Source of the DNA: Asanoa iriomotensis
Lineage (GTDB): Bacteria > Actinomycetota > Actinomycetes > Mycobacteriales > Micromonosporaceae
Length of the DNA: 64,000 nucleotides
NCBI RefSeq assembly: GCF_016862515.1
Contig: NZ_BONC01000004.1
Coordinates: 62,001 to 126,000 of the forward strand
Direction: 5' to 3'
The position numbers were made by a program, and so were the translations under genes. Position 1 is the stretch's first letter; each line of letters starts with the position of its first letter. Under the pieces are notes generated by a model that saw only the letters and a list, made by a program, of their open reading frames with translations, was not told the origin of the DNA and did not search any database. Positions 27,056 to 36,214 of the stretch are shown here, in pieces.

Positions 27056-27532
27056 CTATTCCTCGGGACCCGGGACGGGGCCGTGGTCGTCGGCCAACGG
27101 GCGGGTGAGCTCGGTGGCGAGGGCCCCGTCGGCGTAGACGGCGGCCGTTGCCTTCCACTCGCGCACGGTCTGGCCCAGCACGCCCCATTGGCCGAGCTCC
27201 GCCGAGATCTGGGCGGCCCTGACGAAGTCGCGGACGAAGAGCGGCAGGTCGGTGGCTGGCAGGAGGGCCAACCAGGGGAACTCGTCGGCGAGCGCCTCGG
27301 CCGCCTGCTCGGCCGGCAGGTGGGTGAGAACGTTGCGCAACGCGCGGGCGGCGGCGACCGCGCCCTCGCCGGCGGCCATCACGCGATCTTCGCGGGTCAG
27401 CAGCAGCGTCGCGCCGTCCCGGCGGCGCACGCGCACGTCACCCGTGTCGGCCAGGGCGGCCACGCTGCGCGGGTCGCGCTGTAGCTCGCTCCACTGGACT
27501 TCCTGGGGCTCCGTCGCCTTCGTCTCCACCAC
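27056..27532 (-). CDS. Phd/YefM-like antitoxin with long C-terminal region (putative)
   Basis: A 158-residue acidic protein starting at GTG 27532. Residues 12-55 match the prevent-host-death fold: VQWSELQRDPRSVAALADTG then VRVRRRDGATLLLTRED. The remaining 100 residues, mostly helical and acidic, are longer than the toxin-neutralising tail of a usual 80-90-residue Phd. The downstream toxin gene begins 3 nt after its stop. No strong SD was seen. It lies 54 bp after the arginase-like gene, so it could also be read through from that operon. Confidence 0.7.
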   Translation of the reverse strand: MVETKATEPQEVQWSELQRDPRSVAALADTGDVRVRRRDGATLLLTREDRVMAAGEGAVAAARALRNVLTHLPAEQAAEALADEFPWLALLPATDLPLFVRDFVRAAQISAELGQWGVLGQTVREWKATAAVYADGALATELTRPLADDHGPVPGPEE

Positions 27533-27586
27533 AGCTGAATTCTGAACTTTTTCAGGACTCGCCGCAAGCGGATTGCCAGAGCGTGG

Positions 27587-29161
27587 TCAGTGGTCCTCGG
27601 GGGGTGGTGGGTCGTCGCCGACCTGGCCCGGGCGGCGTAGGCCGCCTGGGCGGGGCTTGGTGGTGATCGCTTCGCCTTCGTCTTCCGGGCGGCGGCGCAG
27701 GCCGCCAGGGCGGGTGTCCGGGTCGCTGTCGTCCGCGGCAGGCCGGCGGCGCAGGCCGCCGGGGCGGGTGTCCGGGTCGCTGTCGTCCGTCGCGGGCCGG
27801 CGGCGCAGGCCGCCCGGGCGCGGGTCGGGCGTGATCGGGTCGGCGTCGGTGGGCCGGCGGAGGCGGCCCGGGCCCGCGGCGTCGCTGCCGAGCGGGGCCG
27901 CGAGGATGTCGGCAGCCGAACGGCGTTTGCGGACCGCGTCCGCGTCGCCGGCGATCACGTCGAAGGCCGAGCGGCGCTGGCGGCCGATCGCGGGCCTTCG
28001 CACGGGGGCGGCGTCGTCCTCGGCCGCCGGCGTCGACCCGGCAGCGGCCGGGTCGATCGCGGCCGGCGATGGTGCCGCGGGCTCGACCGGCGGCGGGACG
28101 ACCGGCGGCGGTGCCGGCTCGACCGCGACTTCGGGCGCCGGCTCCGGGACCACCGAAACGGGTGGGCGGAAGCGGTCCGCGTCCGGGGCCGGGCGGCGGC
28201 GCTGGGTGAAGGCCAGCGGTGACGCGCTGCGCGCCGATGCCGCGGCCCGGATGGGCGCCAGCCCGGCCACCACCGCGCTCGTGATGTCGGCCGCGTACGC
28301 GCCGTCCGGGTCGTAGTCCGGGTCGAAGACCGTCAGCTCGATGCCGAGGCAGTGCGGCGTGTCGACCAGGCCCGCGATCAGCAGCTCCAGCTCCGCGAAC
28401 GCGATCCCGCCCGGATCGGGCGCGTCGACCGCCGGCATCACCGCGGGGTCGAGCACGTCCACGTCGATGTGCACCCAGTAACCCGCGCAGTCCGCGAGCT
28501 GGTCCCGCGCCCACTGGGCCGTGCGGGCCGCTCCTTCCGCGCGCAGGGCGGGCACCGGGCGGGTCAGGATTCCCGCGGCCTGCAGGTCCAACCGGTACTC
28601 GTCCTGCGCGCGGATGCCGAGCACCACCACGTCGACGTCGCGGAAGTACGGTCTTCGGCCCTCGATCGCGGCCAGGTCCGCCTGGCCCCGGCCCGTCGCC
28701 AGCGCCAGGCCCTCGCCCGCCGCGGCGCCCACATAGGACGCGTTGCCCGGGTGCCGGAAGTCCGAATGACCGTCCACATAGACCAGGCCGATCCGGCCGC
28801 CGACCGCCTCGCCCAGGCGGTGCATGGCCAACGCCGAGCCCAGCAGGATCGAACAGTCGCCACCGACCACCACCGGGAACTCGTCGGCGTCGATGATCGC
28901 GCCGATGCGGCCGGCCAGGGCCACCGAATAGGCCGCGATCGCGTGCGCGTGCGCCACCCCGTCACCCGGGCGCCAGTCACCGACGTCATACCGCGGTGCC
29001 GTCAGGCAGCCCGCGTCGCGGGCCACCAGACGGCCGAGCAAACCGTGGTCGCGGAGCGCGCCGGGCGCCTTGGCGCAGCCGGGCGTCGACGTCGGGGTGG
29101 GCGGTCGCAGGCCCAGGTTCGACGGCGCGTCCAGGAGCGCTATCCGGCGCACGGCGCTCAC
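27587..29161 (-). CDS. Arginase/agmatinase-fold protein with repetitive C-terminal tail
   Basis: A 524-residue protein from GTG 29161. Residues 1-305 are an arginase-family domain with metal motifs DGHSDF and HIDVDVLDP; the first motif reads GGDCS instead of GGDHS, so one expected Mn ligand is Cys. Family members hydrolyse guanidino compounds to urea plus an amine. Residues 310-524 are predicted disordered, rich in Pro, Ala and Arg, and end in four RPGGLRR repeats. The tail is not part of any arginase I know. It lies 4 nt after the CnoX-like gene, in the same operon. With one ligand replaced the substrate is uncertain. Confidence 0.8.
   Translation of the reverse strand: MSAVRRIALLDAPSNLGLRPPTPTSTPGCAKAPGALRDHGLLGRLVARDAGCLTAPRYDVGDWRPGDGVAHAHAIAAYSVALAGRIGAIIDADEFPVVVGGDCSILLGSALAMHRLGEAVGGRIGLVYVDGHSDFRHPGNASYVGAAAGEGLALATGRGQADLAAIEGRRPYFRDVDVVVLGIRAQDEYRLDLQAAGILTRPVPALRAEGAARTAQWARDQLADCAGYWVHIDVDVLDPAVMPAVDAPDPGGIAFAELELLIAGLVDTPHCLGIELTVFDPDYDPDGAYAADITSAVVAGLAPIRAAASARSASPLAFTQRRRPAPDADRFRPPVSVVPEPAPEVAVEPAPPPVVPPPVEPAAPSPAAIDPAAAGSTPAAEDDAAPVRRPAIGRQRRSAFDVIAGDADAVRKRRSAADILAAPLGSDAAGPGRLRRPTDADPITPDPRPGGLRRRPATDDSDPDTRPGGLRRRPAADDSDPDTRPGGLRRRPEDEGEAITTKPRPGGLRRPGQVGDDPPPPEDH
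27640..27830 (-). repeat. Coding repeats, 54-bp units for RPGGLRR motifs
   Basis: Two near-identical 54-bp units (18 codons, RPGGLRRRP plus DDSDPDT) are flanked by two more diverged copies at the C-terminus of the arginase-fold protein. The plus strand shows GGGTGTCCGGGTCGCTGTCG twice at a 54-bp interval. Confidence 0.8.
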
Positions 29162-29165
29162 CGAC

Positions 29166-30110
29166 TCAGTACAGCGCGCTGGCCAGGGCCCGGCGGGCCG
29201 CCGAGACCGCCGGGTCGTCGGGACCGGCGATCGTGAACAGCGCCACCAGGTGTCTGCGGACCGTCTCCTTGTCGTCGCCCACGCTGCGCCTGACCAGGTC
29301 GACCAGCCGTTTGTAAGCCCGTTCGGCCTCGCCGCCCAGGACCTCCACGTCCGCCGCCAGCAGTTGCGCCGGGATGTCGGCCGGCGCGGCGGACGCGTCG
29401 GTCAGCACCTTGGCCGCGTCGACGCCCTGGACCCGGCGGTAGAGGCCGACCTGAGCGAGCCCGGCCTCGGCGGCCTGGTCGGCCGGCGATTCGAACAGAA
29501 TTTTCTTGTACGCGGCCTCGGCCGCCTCCAGGTCACCCACCATCAGCGCGTCGTCGGCCGACTCGAGGCGCGGGTCGGCCGGCGTCTCCACCTCGACACC
29601 GCCGGCCTTGAGCACCGCGCCGATCCACTGGCGGAGCTGCGACTCGGGCACGACGCCGGAGAACGCGTCGACCGGCTGGCCGCCGACCACCGCGAACACC
29701 ATCGGGATGCCCTGCACACGGAACATCTGGGCGAGCCGCTGGTTGGCGTCAACGTCAACCTTGGCGAGCACCCACGCGCCGGCGCCCTCGACGGCCAGCT
29801 TCTCCAGGATTGGCGAGAGCTGCTTGCACGGCTCGCACCACTCGGCCCAGAAGTCGATCACCACGGGGGTGGTCAGCGAGCGTTCGAGCACCTCGGTCTG
29901 GAACGTCGCCTCGGTGACGTCGATGATCGCGACGCCACCGCCGGGCACGTTGCCGGGAACGCCGCCCGGGACGCCACCAGCAGCCGGCGGCGGGGCCTGC
30001 GCGCCCGCGCCGGCACCGGCGGCGGGCGACGGGGATGCCGATGGGCGCAGCGCGCCGAGGTCGACCGCGCCGCGGGTGAAGATCGACGGAGAGGTCCGTG
30101 GTTCGCTCAT
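29166..30110 (-). CDS. CnoX/YbbN-like thioredoxin-TPR co-chaperone
   Basis: A 314-residue protein. Residues 1-55 are a low-complexity Ala/Gly/Pro segment. Residues 60-165 are a thioredoxin fold with WCEPCK (two-cysteine active site) and GIPMVFAV (cis-proline). Residues 190-314 are TPR-like helices (ALMVGDLEAAEAAYKKIL, YKRLVDLVRRSVGDD). This is the architecture of CnoX/YbbN, which protects proteins against oxidation and passes them to chaperonins. It follows the ABC permease by 6 nt and precedes the arginase-like gene by 4 nt. Confidence 0.88.
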   Translation of the reverse strand: MSEPRTSPSIFTRGAVDLGALRPSASPSPAAGAGAGAQAPPPAAGGVPGGVPGNVPGGGVAIIDVTEATFQTEVLERSLTTPVVIDFWAEWCEPCKQLSPILEKLAVEGAGAWVLAKVDVDANQRLAQMFRVQGIPMVFAVVGGQPVDAFSGVVPESQLRQWIGAVLKAGGVEVETPADPRLESADDALMVGDLEAAEAAYKKILFESPADQAAEAGLAQVGLYRRVQGVDAAKVLTDASAAPADIPAQLLAADVEVLGGEAERAYKRLVDLVRRSVGDDKETVRRHLVALFTIAGPDDPAVSAARRALASALY

Positions 30111-30116
30111 GGTTAC

Positions 30117-33100
30117 CTAGTCTCGCACGCGCAGCGCGCGACGCAGACCGACCGCCACGGTGGTGAACAGCAGGGCCGCCACGACCGCCGGAAGGACGAT
30201 CGCGACGGGCCGCGGCCAGGTCGGAGCCGCCAGCGCGAAGTCGTCATCAACGAAATAGGGGACATACTGGCCGACCACCGCCCAGGCGATGACGGCCGCC
30301 ACCAAACCGGTGACCACGGCCGCGACGGCGACCGGCAGATAGGTCCAGAGCACCCAGCTTCCACCGGTACGCGCCGCGAGTCCCTGCCGCCGCAGGGCGA
30401 CCAGGTCGTCGAGGGTGCGCCGGCGGTCGACGGCAGCCATCAGCCACATGCCGCACGCGGCGAGCAGCACCGCGACCCCGCCCGCCAACAGGTGGAACCA
30501 GACGGCCAGCGCCGGCCCGCGCGCGTCGAGCCGGTCCGCCGCCGCGGCGACCGAGTCGTGCCCGACGACCACCAGTCCCTGGGCGGCCAGCCGCTGCTCG
30601 ACATCGGCCGGTGCGGCCGGTCCGAGCCAGACCTCGGCCGTCGTGAGGTCCGTGGTGCCCGTGGCGACGCGCTCGGCGTACCCCAGATCCATCAGCAGTC
30701 CCGTGCCGATCCGCGGCAGCGCGCGGCCTTGCGCGACCGGCCGGATCGCGACCACGTTGCTGTCGAGACCCTCGGCCTCGCCCGACTTCGGTGGTGGCCC
30801 GCCGCTGAGCACGGGCACGTCGCTCGGTGTGCCGGCCGGCATGACCACCGTCGGCCGAGGCTGGATGACCGCACCCGGCACGACCACGTGCACGCCGCCG
30901 TCCTCCGCCGTCAGCTTCACGTCGTCCCGGCCCCGCCACTGCTCGGTGGTGAATGCCGGCACCACGTCGGTGAACGGCGCGGCCAGGTCGGTGCGCACCG
31001 CCAGCGAGCGGATCGTCAGCTCGGCGACGTCACCGCCGGACGCGGCGTAGACCGCCTCGATGCCCGCCAACCGGCAGCCGTCGACGCAGGCCTGGCTGGC
31101 CATCGTCCAGGTGTGGCGGCCAGGCGTGACCAGGTCGCTGGGTGCCCGCACCGGTGCACCTCCGGCCAGCGGGCGCAGCAGCGCGGTGAGCCGCAGTTCG
31201 GTGCCGGACGCGGTCGGTGGCGCGTAGTCGACGGTGAGCGCCAGCTCGACGCCCTTGACCACGATCGGCTCGTCGCCCGGCGGGCGCAGGGCGGCGGCGA
31301 TCTCGGCCGGCGATCCGCCGTACTCGGGGCGCCAGACGGCGACGCCGGGCAGCGCGGCGGTGTCGGCGAAGAGCACCTGTGGCCCGTCGACCACCTGCCG
31401 AAGGCCGACCGCCATCGCGAACCGGCCGTCGGGGTCGACCGCCCGCACCGCCGACCGCAGCGCGCCGGAGTCGACGGGTGCGACCTGGATCGTCCGTTCG
31501 GCGCCGGTCTCGACGGCGGCCCGGTCGGCCCGCGCCCGGTCGGCCACGTCGACCGCGGTGGTGGCGAAGCCGAGCACCGCGACCGCGACCGCGAGCAGCA
31601 CGAACAGCCGCTGGCTGCCCGGCCGGCGGGCGACCTGGAGGGCGCCGAGGGCGAGGCCCAGCCGGCCACGACGGACGGCCCGGCGACCGATCCGGCCGGC
31701 CAGCGGCACCAGCAGGCGCCCGGCCAGCACCGCGACCGCGAGCCCGATCAGCCCGGGCACCAGCAGCCCGAGGCCGAGCAACTGGCCGTCGAACGCACGG
31801 AGCTGCACGGCGGCGACGATCGCGAGCACGACCGCGCCCGCGTCGATCGCGGCGGTGCGCCAGGCGGCGCCGCGCGGCGGGACCCGGCGCAGCAGGTCGA
31901 CCACCGGGCTCGCCAGGTCCCGGCGCAGCGCTAGCAGACCGACCAGCACGGCGCCGGCGACCGCGACCAGGGCGGCGACCAGCGCACCCGGCGCCGGCGA
32001 CAGGTCGAGGACCGGGATCGGGCCGAACCGCGCGTCGGCCACCGCCCGGGTGGCGAGGGTGCCCGCCAGGTAGCCGATCGGCGCGCCGATCGCGATCGCG
32101 ATGACGCTCTCCCCCGCGGCCAGCCAGAACCGGCCGACCCGGGGTGCGCCGCGCAGGGCGATCAGCGCCTGCTCGTGCCGGCGGGCGGCGGTGGCACCGG
32201 CCACCGCGACGAAGATGACCAGCCAGCACAGCCCGATCAGGGGCAGGCCGGCGAGCGGCACGAGCTCGCGGGTCAGGGCGTCCGACGCGCGTACGCGCTC
32301 GAAGAGCTTGGGCAGCTCGTCGGTGAGCGCCGCGAACCGGGCGGTCTCGTCGTCGCTGCCCAGGGTCTCGCTCAGCTCGTCGAGCGCGGTGGCCAGCGTC
32401 GGCAACTGGTCGGCGTCGAACGCACCGGGCCTGGGTATCGCCTCGATGCTGCGGTTGTCGGACTCGTGCTCCAGCGCGTCGACCGACGGGCGACCCGTGA
32501 AGACGGGCTCCGCGGTGGTGTCGGGTGCCGTGGGCGCGAAGTAACCGCTGCGCCCCCAGTACGGCTCCGCCCGGTCGCGCGGCCGGTAGACGCCGACGAT
32601 CGTGGTCGGCGCCGGCCGCCCGGCGACCACCCAGGCCCGGCTGATCTCGTCGTAGCGGGCCCAGGCCAGCGACACCGACCGGCCGGGCGTCACGCCGAGC
32701 CGGCGCGCGGTGGACTCGCCGACCACCACCTCGCCGGCCGCCATCAGGCACCGGCCGCTGACGATCTCGATGTGCTCGCAGACCCCGTCGCGATAGGTGA
32801 ACCAGGAGATCTCGCCCTTGCCGGACTCGAGGCCCAGCACCGGCAGCACCGCGCTCACCACGGTGGTGAACCGGGGCAGGTCGGCCAGGTCGTTGGCGAG
32901 CGAGTCGAACCGGTCCCGCTGCGTGCTGTCGATCGGCGCCTGGACCGCGACGGTGCGCTCGGCCGGCGGGGTGTTGGCCACCTCGGCGACCGCCGCGGCC
33001 CGGTCGACCGCGTCCGTGTAGACCGGGCCGGCCACCGCCGCCGCGGTCGCCAGCGCGCTGAGCAGCACGATCAGCGCCGCCTGCACGCGGCGGGCGGTCA

Positions 33101-33125
33101 GCATCAGGCGCACCAGAGCGATCAC
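30117..33125 (-). CDS. FtsX-like ABC transporter permease A
   Basis: A 1002-residue integral-membrane protein. GTG 33125 overlaps the TGA of permease B as GTGA, indicating coupling. An N-terminal TM helix (ALIVLLSALATAAAVAG) is followed by a large extracellular region, a cluster of TM helices near residues 260-480, a second extracellular region, and a last TM trio ending in LRRALRVRD. The two FtsX/MacB-type permease modules mark a mechanotransmission-type exporter, not an importer. It forms a set with permease B and the ATPase at 36215. Cargo unknown; such actinobacterial transporters usually move lipids or peptides (family inference). Confidence 0.85.
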   Translation of the reverse strand: MIALVRLMLTARRVQAALIVLLSALATAAAVAGPVYTDAVDRAAAVAEVANTPPAERTVAVQAPIDSTQRDRFDSLANDLADLPRFTTVVSAVLPVLGLESGKGEISWFTYRDGVCEHIEIVSGRCLMAAGEVVVGESTARRLGVTPGRSVSLAWARYDEISRAWVVAGRPAPTTIVGVYRPRDRAEPYWGRSGYFAPTAPDTTAEPVFTGRPSVDALEHESDNRSIEAIPRPGAFDADQLPTLATALDELSETLGSDDETARFAALTDELPKLFERVRASDALTRELVPLAGLPLIGLCWLVIFVAVAGATAARRHEQALIALRGAPRVGRFWLAAGESVIAIAIGAPIGYLAGTLATRAVADARFGPIPVLDLSPAPGALVAALVAVAGAVLVGLLALRRDLASPVVDLLRRVPPRGAAWRTAAIDAGAVVLAIVAAVQLRAFDGQLLGLGLLVPGLIGLAVAVLAGRLLVPLAGRIGRRAVRRGRLGLALGALQVARRPGSQRLFVLLAVAVAVLGFATTAVDVADRARADRAAVETGAERTIQVAPVDSGALRSAVRAVDPDGRFAMAVGLRQVVDGPQVLFADTAALPGVAVWRPEYGGSPAEIAAALRPPGDEPIVVKGVELALTVDYAPPTASGTELRLTALLRPLAGGAPVRAPSDLVTPGRHTWTMASQACVDGCRLAGIEAVYAASGGDVAELTIRSLAVRTDLAAPFTDVVPAFTTEQWRGRDDVKLTAEDGGVHVVVPGAVIQPRPTVVMPAGTPSDVPVLSGGPPPKSGEAEGLDSNVVAIRPVAQGRALPRIGTGLLMDLGYAERVATGTTDLTTAEVWLGPAAPADVEQRLAAQGLVVVGHDSVAAAADRLDARGPALAVWFHLLAGGVAVLLAACGMWLMAAVDRRRTLDDLVALRRQGLAARTGGSWVLWTYLPVAVAAVVTGLVAAVIAWAVVGQYVPYFVDDDFALAAPTWPRPVAIVLPAVVAALLFTTVAVGLRRALRVRD

Positions 33126-36100
33126 GCGGACTCCTCGCGCCGGACGGCCCGCACCAGCAGGACGGCCGCGACCGCGCCGGCGGCGCCCACGACCAGCAGC
33201 CCGACGAGCAGGGCCAGGCCCAGCGGGAGCGGTTGCGGGCCGACGGCGACCGGCAGCACGTCCCAGCCGTCGACGAACAGCGGAATCGGCCGGCGGGTCA
33301 CGGCCTGGGCGAGCGCGCTCGCACCGAGCCCGAGCAGCACGGCGGCGACCGCGAGGCCGGCGTAGCCGCCCCAGGCGACCCGGCGGACCACCCGCGGCGG
33401 CAGGCCCTGCGCCCGCAGGGCGGCCAGCTCGGCGGCGCGCTCGGGCCGTTCGACGGCGGCCACGACGATGAACGCGCCGGCGGTGAGCAGGAGCCCGGCG
33501 AGCGCCGCGACGAGCTGGAAGCGCAGGGCGGACGGCGGTGCCTCGCGGCCGAGCCGGTCCGTCACGCTCGCGGCGGTCTCGTCGGAGATGACGGTCAGCC
33601 CGCCCGCGCGCAGCTTGTCGACGATGCCGGCCGGGGCGCCCGGCGCCAGCCACACCTGCGGGACGTCGACCGTGCCGGGGTTCTCGGCGATCCGGTCCGC
33701 GTACTCGAGGTCCATCAGATAGCCGAACCTGTGCACCGTGGGCAGCGTGCGGACCGCGCCGACCGTCCGCACCGGCACGTCCTCACCGCCGAACACGGCC
33801 AGCCGCGGGTCGCCCTCGGCCGGCGGTGACGTGTTGCCCGTGCTGACCACCGGCAGCGGGGCGGGCGCGTCGACGACGTACACCCGGGTGCTCCGGTCGT
33901 CCTCGCGGGCCGCGCGGACCGCGGTGATGGTCAGCGCGCCGTCGGCGGCGGTGAGGTTGGGACCGACCGTGGCCCGCCCGACCCCGGCCCGCCACCGGCT
34001 GACGTCGCCGAGCACGGCGGGCGGCGCGACCGGGCCGGCGGCGCCGCTGAGCCCGAAGACGGTGACGGTCGCGCCCGGTTCGGGAGCGACCGAGCGGCCG
34101 GTGAAGTTGCGGGTCACCGGCTCGATCCCGAGCAGCCGGCAGCCGGCGCCGCAGCCGCTCAACGGTGCGCGATAGGTGGCACGTGCGTCACCCAGCGGAC
34201 CGAACCGCAGGCTGACCTGGTCGCCGGCCTCGGTCGCCAGGTGCACGAGCACGAAGATCGGCTCGGCCGGAGCCGGGGCGGCCGCGCCGCCGGCCGCGCC
34301 GCCGGGGGTCAGCGGTGCCAACGGCGCCGGCATCATCTTGGCGGCCACGTCCAGCGTCAGCTCACCGTCCGCCGCGGACAGTGGCTCCGGTGCGGGCGGA
34401 CGGAGCAGCGCGGCCGGCGGCACGTCGCCGTACACCGGCTGCCAGTCGGCGACCGCCGCGAAGCGTGCGGAGTCGACGGCGAGCAGCACCGTCGCCGGCC
34501 CGTCGTTGCTGCGCACCACCGCCATCGCCTGCGTGCCGCCCGGGTCCGCGGCGCGCACCGCCGCGACGAGCTGCGCCCGGCTGCGGGCTTGCACGGTGAG
34601 CACCCGGTCGGCGCCCAGCTCGTGCCGGGCCCGCTCGGTCCGGCCGTCGCTCGCCGCTGCCCAGCCGCCGACCGCCGTGCCGAGCAGCGCGACCGCGATC
34701 ACCAGCAGCGCGAACACCCGGTGGGTGCCCGGCCGACGGGCGAGCTGGGTGGCGCCGAGCGCGGCCGGCACCCGGCCGGACCGCAGTGCGCGGCGACCGA
34801 CCCGGCCGGCCAGCGGCGTGAGCAGGCGGGCGGCGGCCAGCGCGACGAGCACCGCGATCAGCGCGGGTGCGAGCAGCGCGAGCCCGCTGGTGTCGTCCTC
34901 GGAGGCGGTCGCGTAGCTCTGGTAGAGGCCGGCGGCGGCCACCAGCACGATGATCAGGTCGACCACCTCGGCCCGCCAGCCGCGCCGCCGCGACGGCACG
35001 TGCCGGAGCAGGTCGGTGACCGGCGCCCGCATGCCGCCCGCGTCGGCGGCCACCGCGGCGAGCAACGCGCCGGCCAGCGCGGCCAGCGCCGCGATGCCGG
35101 AGAACAGCGCGGCGGAACCCGGCTCGGGCACCTGGCCCGCCACCAGCCGCGCACCGCCGAGGCCCACGACCACGCCCAACACGGCACCGCCGACCATCGG
35201 CACCGCGCTCTGCGCGATCGCTAGGTACCAGAGCCGCCAGCGCGCCGCGCCGCGCAGCTTGAGCAGACCGATGTCGGGACGGCGCTGCTCGGCGGTGTGC
35301 CGGACCGCGAAGAACAGACCGAACCAGCAGAGCACCAGCAGTTGTACGGCGGCGACGCCGACACCGAGCGTGACCAGGTCGCGTTCCTGGTCGATCCGGT
35401 TCGCCAGAGTGACCGCGTCGGTGGTGACCCGCCAGGCTCCGCTGTTGCGGGACACGGCGGAGAGGTCGGCGCGCAGCCCCGCCAGGTCGTCGAGGAACAG
35501 CCGCTCCGGCACCCGCAGGTGGTAGTCGGCGAGGATCTCCTTGACCGGCAGCGCGGCGACCGTGTCGGAGGCGACGAACGCCGGGTCGCCGGGGCCGTCC
35601 GCGCCCGGGTCGAGGGCCGCCGAGCCGCCGAAGTCCGTCAGCGCCCAGTAGGCGCCGAGCGGGTCGCCGATCTGGTAGGTCCCGGCGACGGTGAACTCGA
35701 TCGGCGGTTGCGACGCGAGAACGAACTCGACCTTGTCGCCGGCACCGACCTGCAGCGTCTGCGCGGTGCGCCGGCTGAGCAGCACCTCACCGGCGGCCTG
35801 CGGGCACTTGCCCTCGACGTCGAGGTGCTCGCACATCTCGTCGCGGTAGACCAGCCGCAGGTTGATCCGGGCCAGCTCGGACGCGATCGTGCCGGACTCG
35901 CGCAGTGACACCGTGGTGCCGGCCCCAGGCACGTCGACCACGTCGCCGGCCTGCTCGCCGACCTCGGACACGACCTCGTCACCCGGGCGGACGCTGCCGC
36001 CGGGCGCGATCGAGCCCTCGACCCGGCCGGCGACCCGCACGACCAGCTCGCTGGACCGGGCGCCGTCGACGTCGGCCACGGCGACCGAGCGCTCGGCGGC

Positions 36101-36214
36101 ACGCGCGTACCAGGGCGCCGCGGCGGCGACGGCGACCGCGAGGCCGGTGAGCACGAGGACCGTGGCCGCCTGTGCGCGCCGGGACCGCAGCGCACCCCGA
36201 ACGACACCAGCCAT
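33122..36214 (-). CDS. FtsX-like ABC transporter permease B
   Basis: A 1030-residue permease homologous to the neighbouring one. It has an N-terminal TM helix, an extracellular domain containing CEHLDVEGKCPQAAGEV (also present in permease A as CEHIEIVSGRC), a TM cluster, a second extracellular domain with CGAGCRLLGIEPV and a TM trio at the C-terminus. The paired cysteines in both loops could form disulfides. The ATG directly follows the TAA of the ATPase gene. Together with permease A it could form a heterodimeric exporter. Confidence 0.85.
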   Translation of the reverse strand: MAGVVRGALRSRRAQAATVLVLTGLAVAVAAAAPWYARAAERSVAVADVDGARSSELVVRVAGRVEGSIAPGGSVRPGDEVVSEVGEQAGDVVDVPGAGTTVSLRESGTIASELARINLRLVYRDEMCEHLDVEGKCPQAAGEVLLSRRTAQTLQVGAGDKVEFVLASQPPIEFTVAGTYQIGDPLGAYWALTDFGGSAALDPGADGPGDPAFVASDTVAALPVKEILADYHLRVPERLFLDDLAGLRADLSAVSRNSGAWRVTTDAVTLANRIDQERDLVTLGVGVAAVQLLVLCWFGLFFAVRHTAEQRRPDIGLLKLRGAARWRLWYLAIAQSAVPMVGGAVLGVVVGLGGARLVAGQVPEPGSAALFSGIAALAALAGALLAAVAADAGGMRAPVTDLLRHVPSRRRGWRAEVVDLIIVLVAAAGLYQSYATASEDDTSGLALLAPALIAVLVALAAARLLTPLAGRVGRRALRSGRVPAALGATQLARRPGTHRVFALLVIAVALLGTAVGGWAAASDGRTERARHELGADRVLTVQARSRAQLVAAVRAADPGGTQAMAVVRSNDGPATVLLAVDSARFAAVADWQPVYGDVPPAALLRPPAPEPLSAADGELTLDVAAKMMPAPLAPLTPGGAAGGAAAPAPAEPIFVLVHLATEAGDQVSLRFGPLGDARATYRAPLSGCGAGCRLLGIEPVTRNFTGRSVAPEPGATVTVFGLSGAAGPVAPPAVLGDVSRWRAGVGRATVGPNLTAADGALTITAVRAAREDDRSTRVYVVDAPAPLPVVSTGNTSPPAEGDPRLAVFGGEDVPVRTVGAVRTLPTVHRFGYLMDLEYADRIAENPGTVDVPQVWLAPGAPAGIVDKLRAGGLTVISDETAASVTDRLGREAPPSALRFQLVAALAGLLLTAGAFIVVAAVERPERAAELAALRAQGLPPRVVRRVAWGGYAGLAVAAVLLGLGASALAQAVTRRPIPLFVDGWDVLPVAVGPQPLPLGLALLVGLLVVGAAGAVAAVLLVRAVRREESA

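Noticed and set aside
29070-31934. A plus-strand open frame of about 950 codons opposite the arginase, CnoX and permease genes
   Set aside because: Antisense shadow: no domains, Arg/Gly/His-rich, while the minus strand has clear motifs and tight operon spacing.
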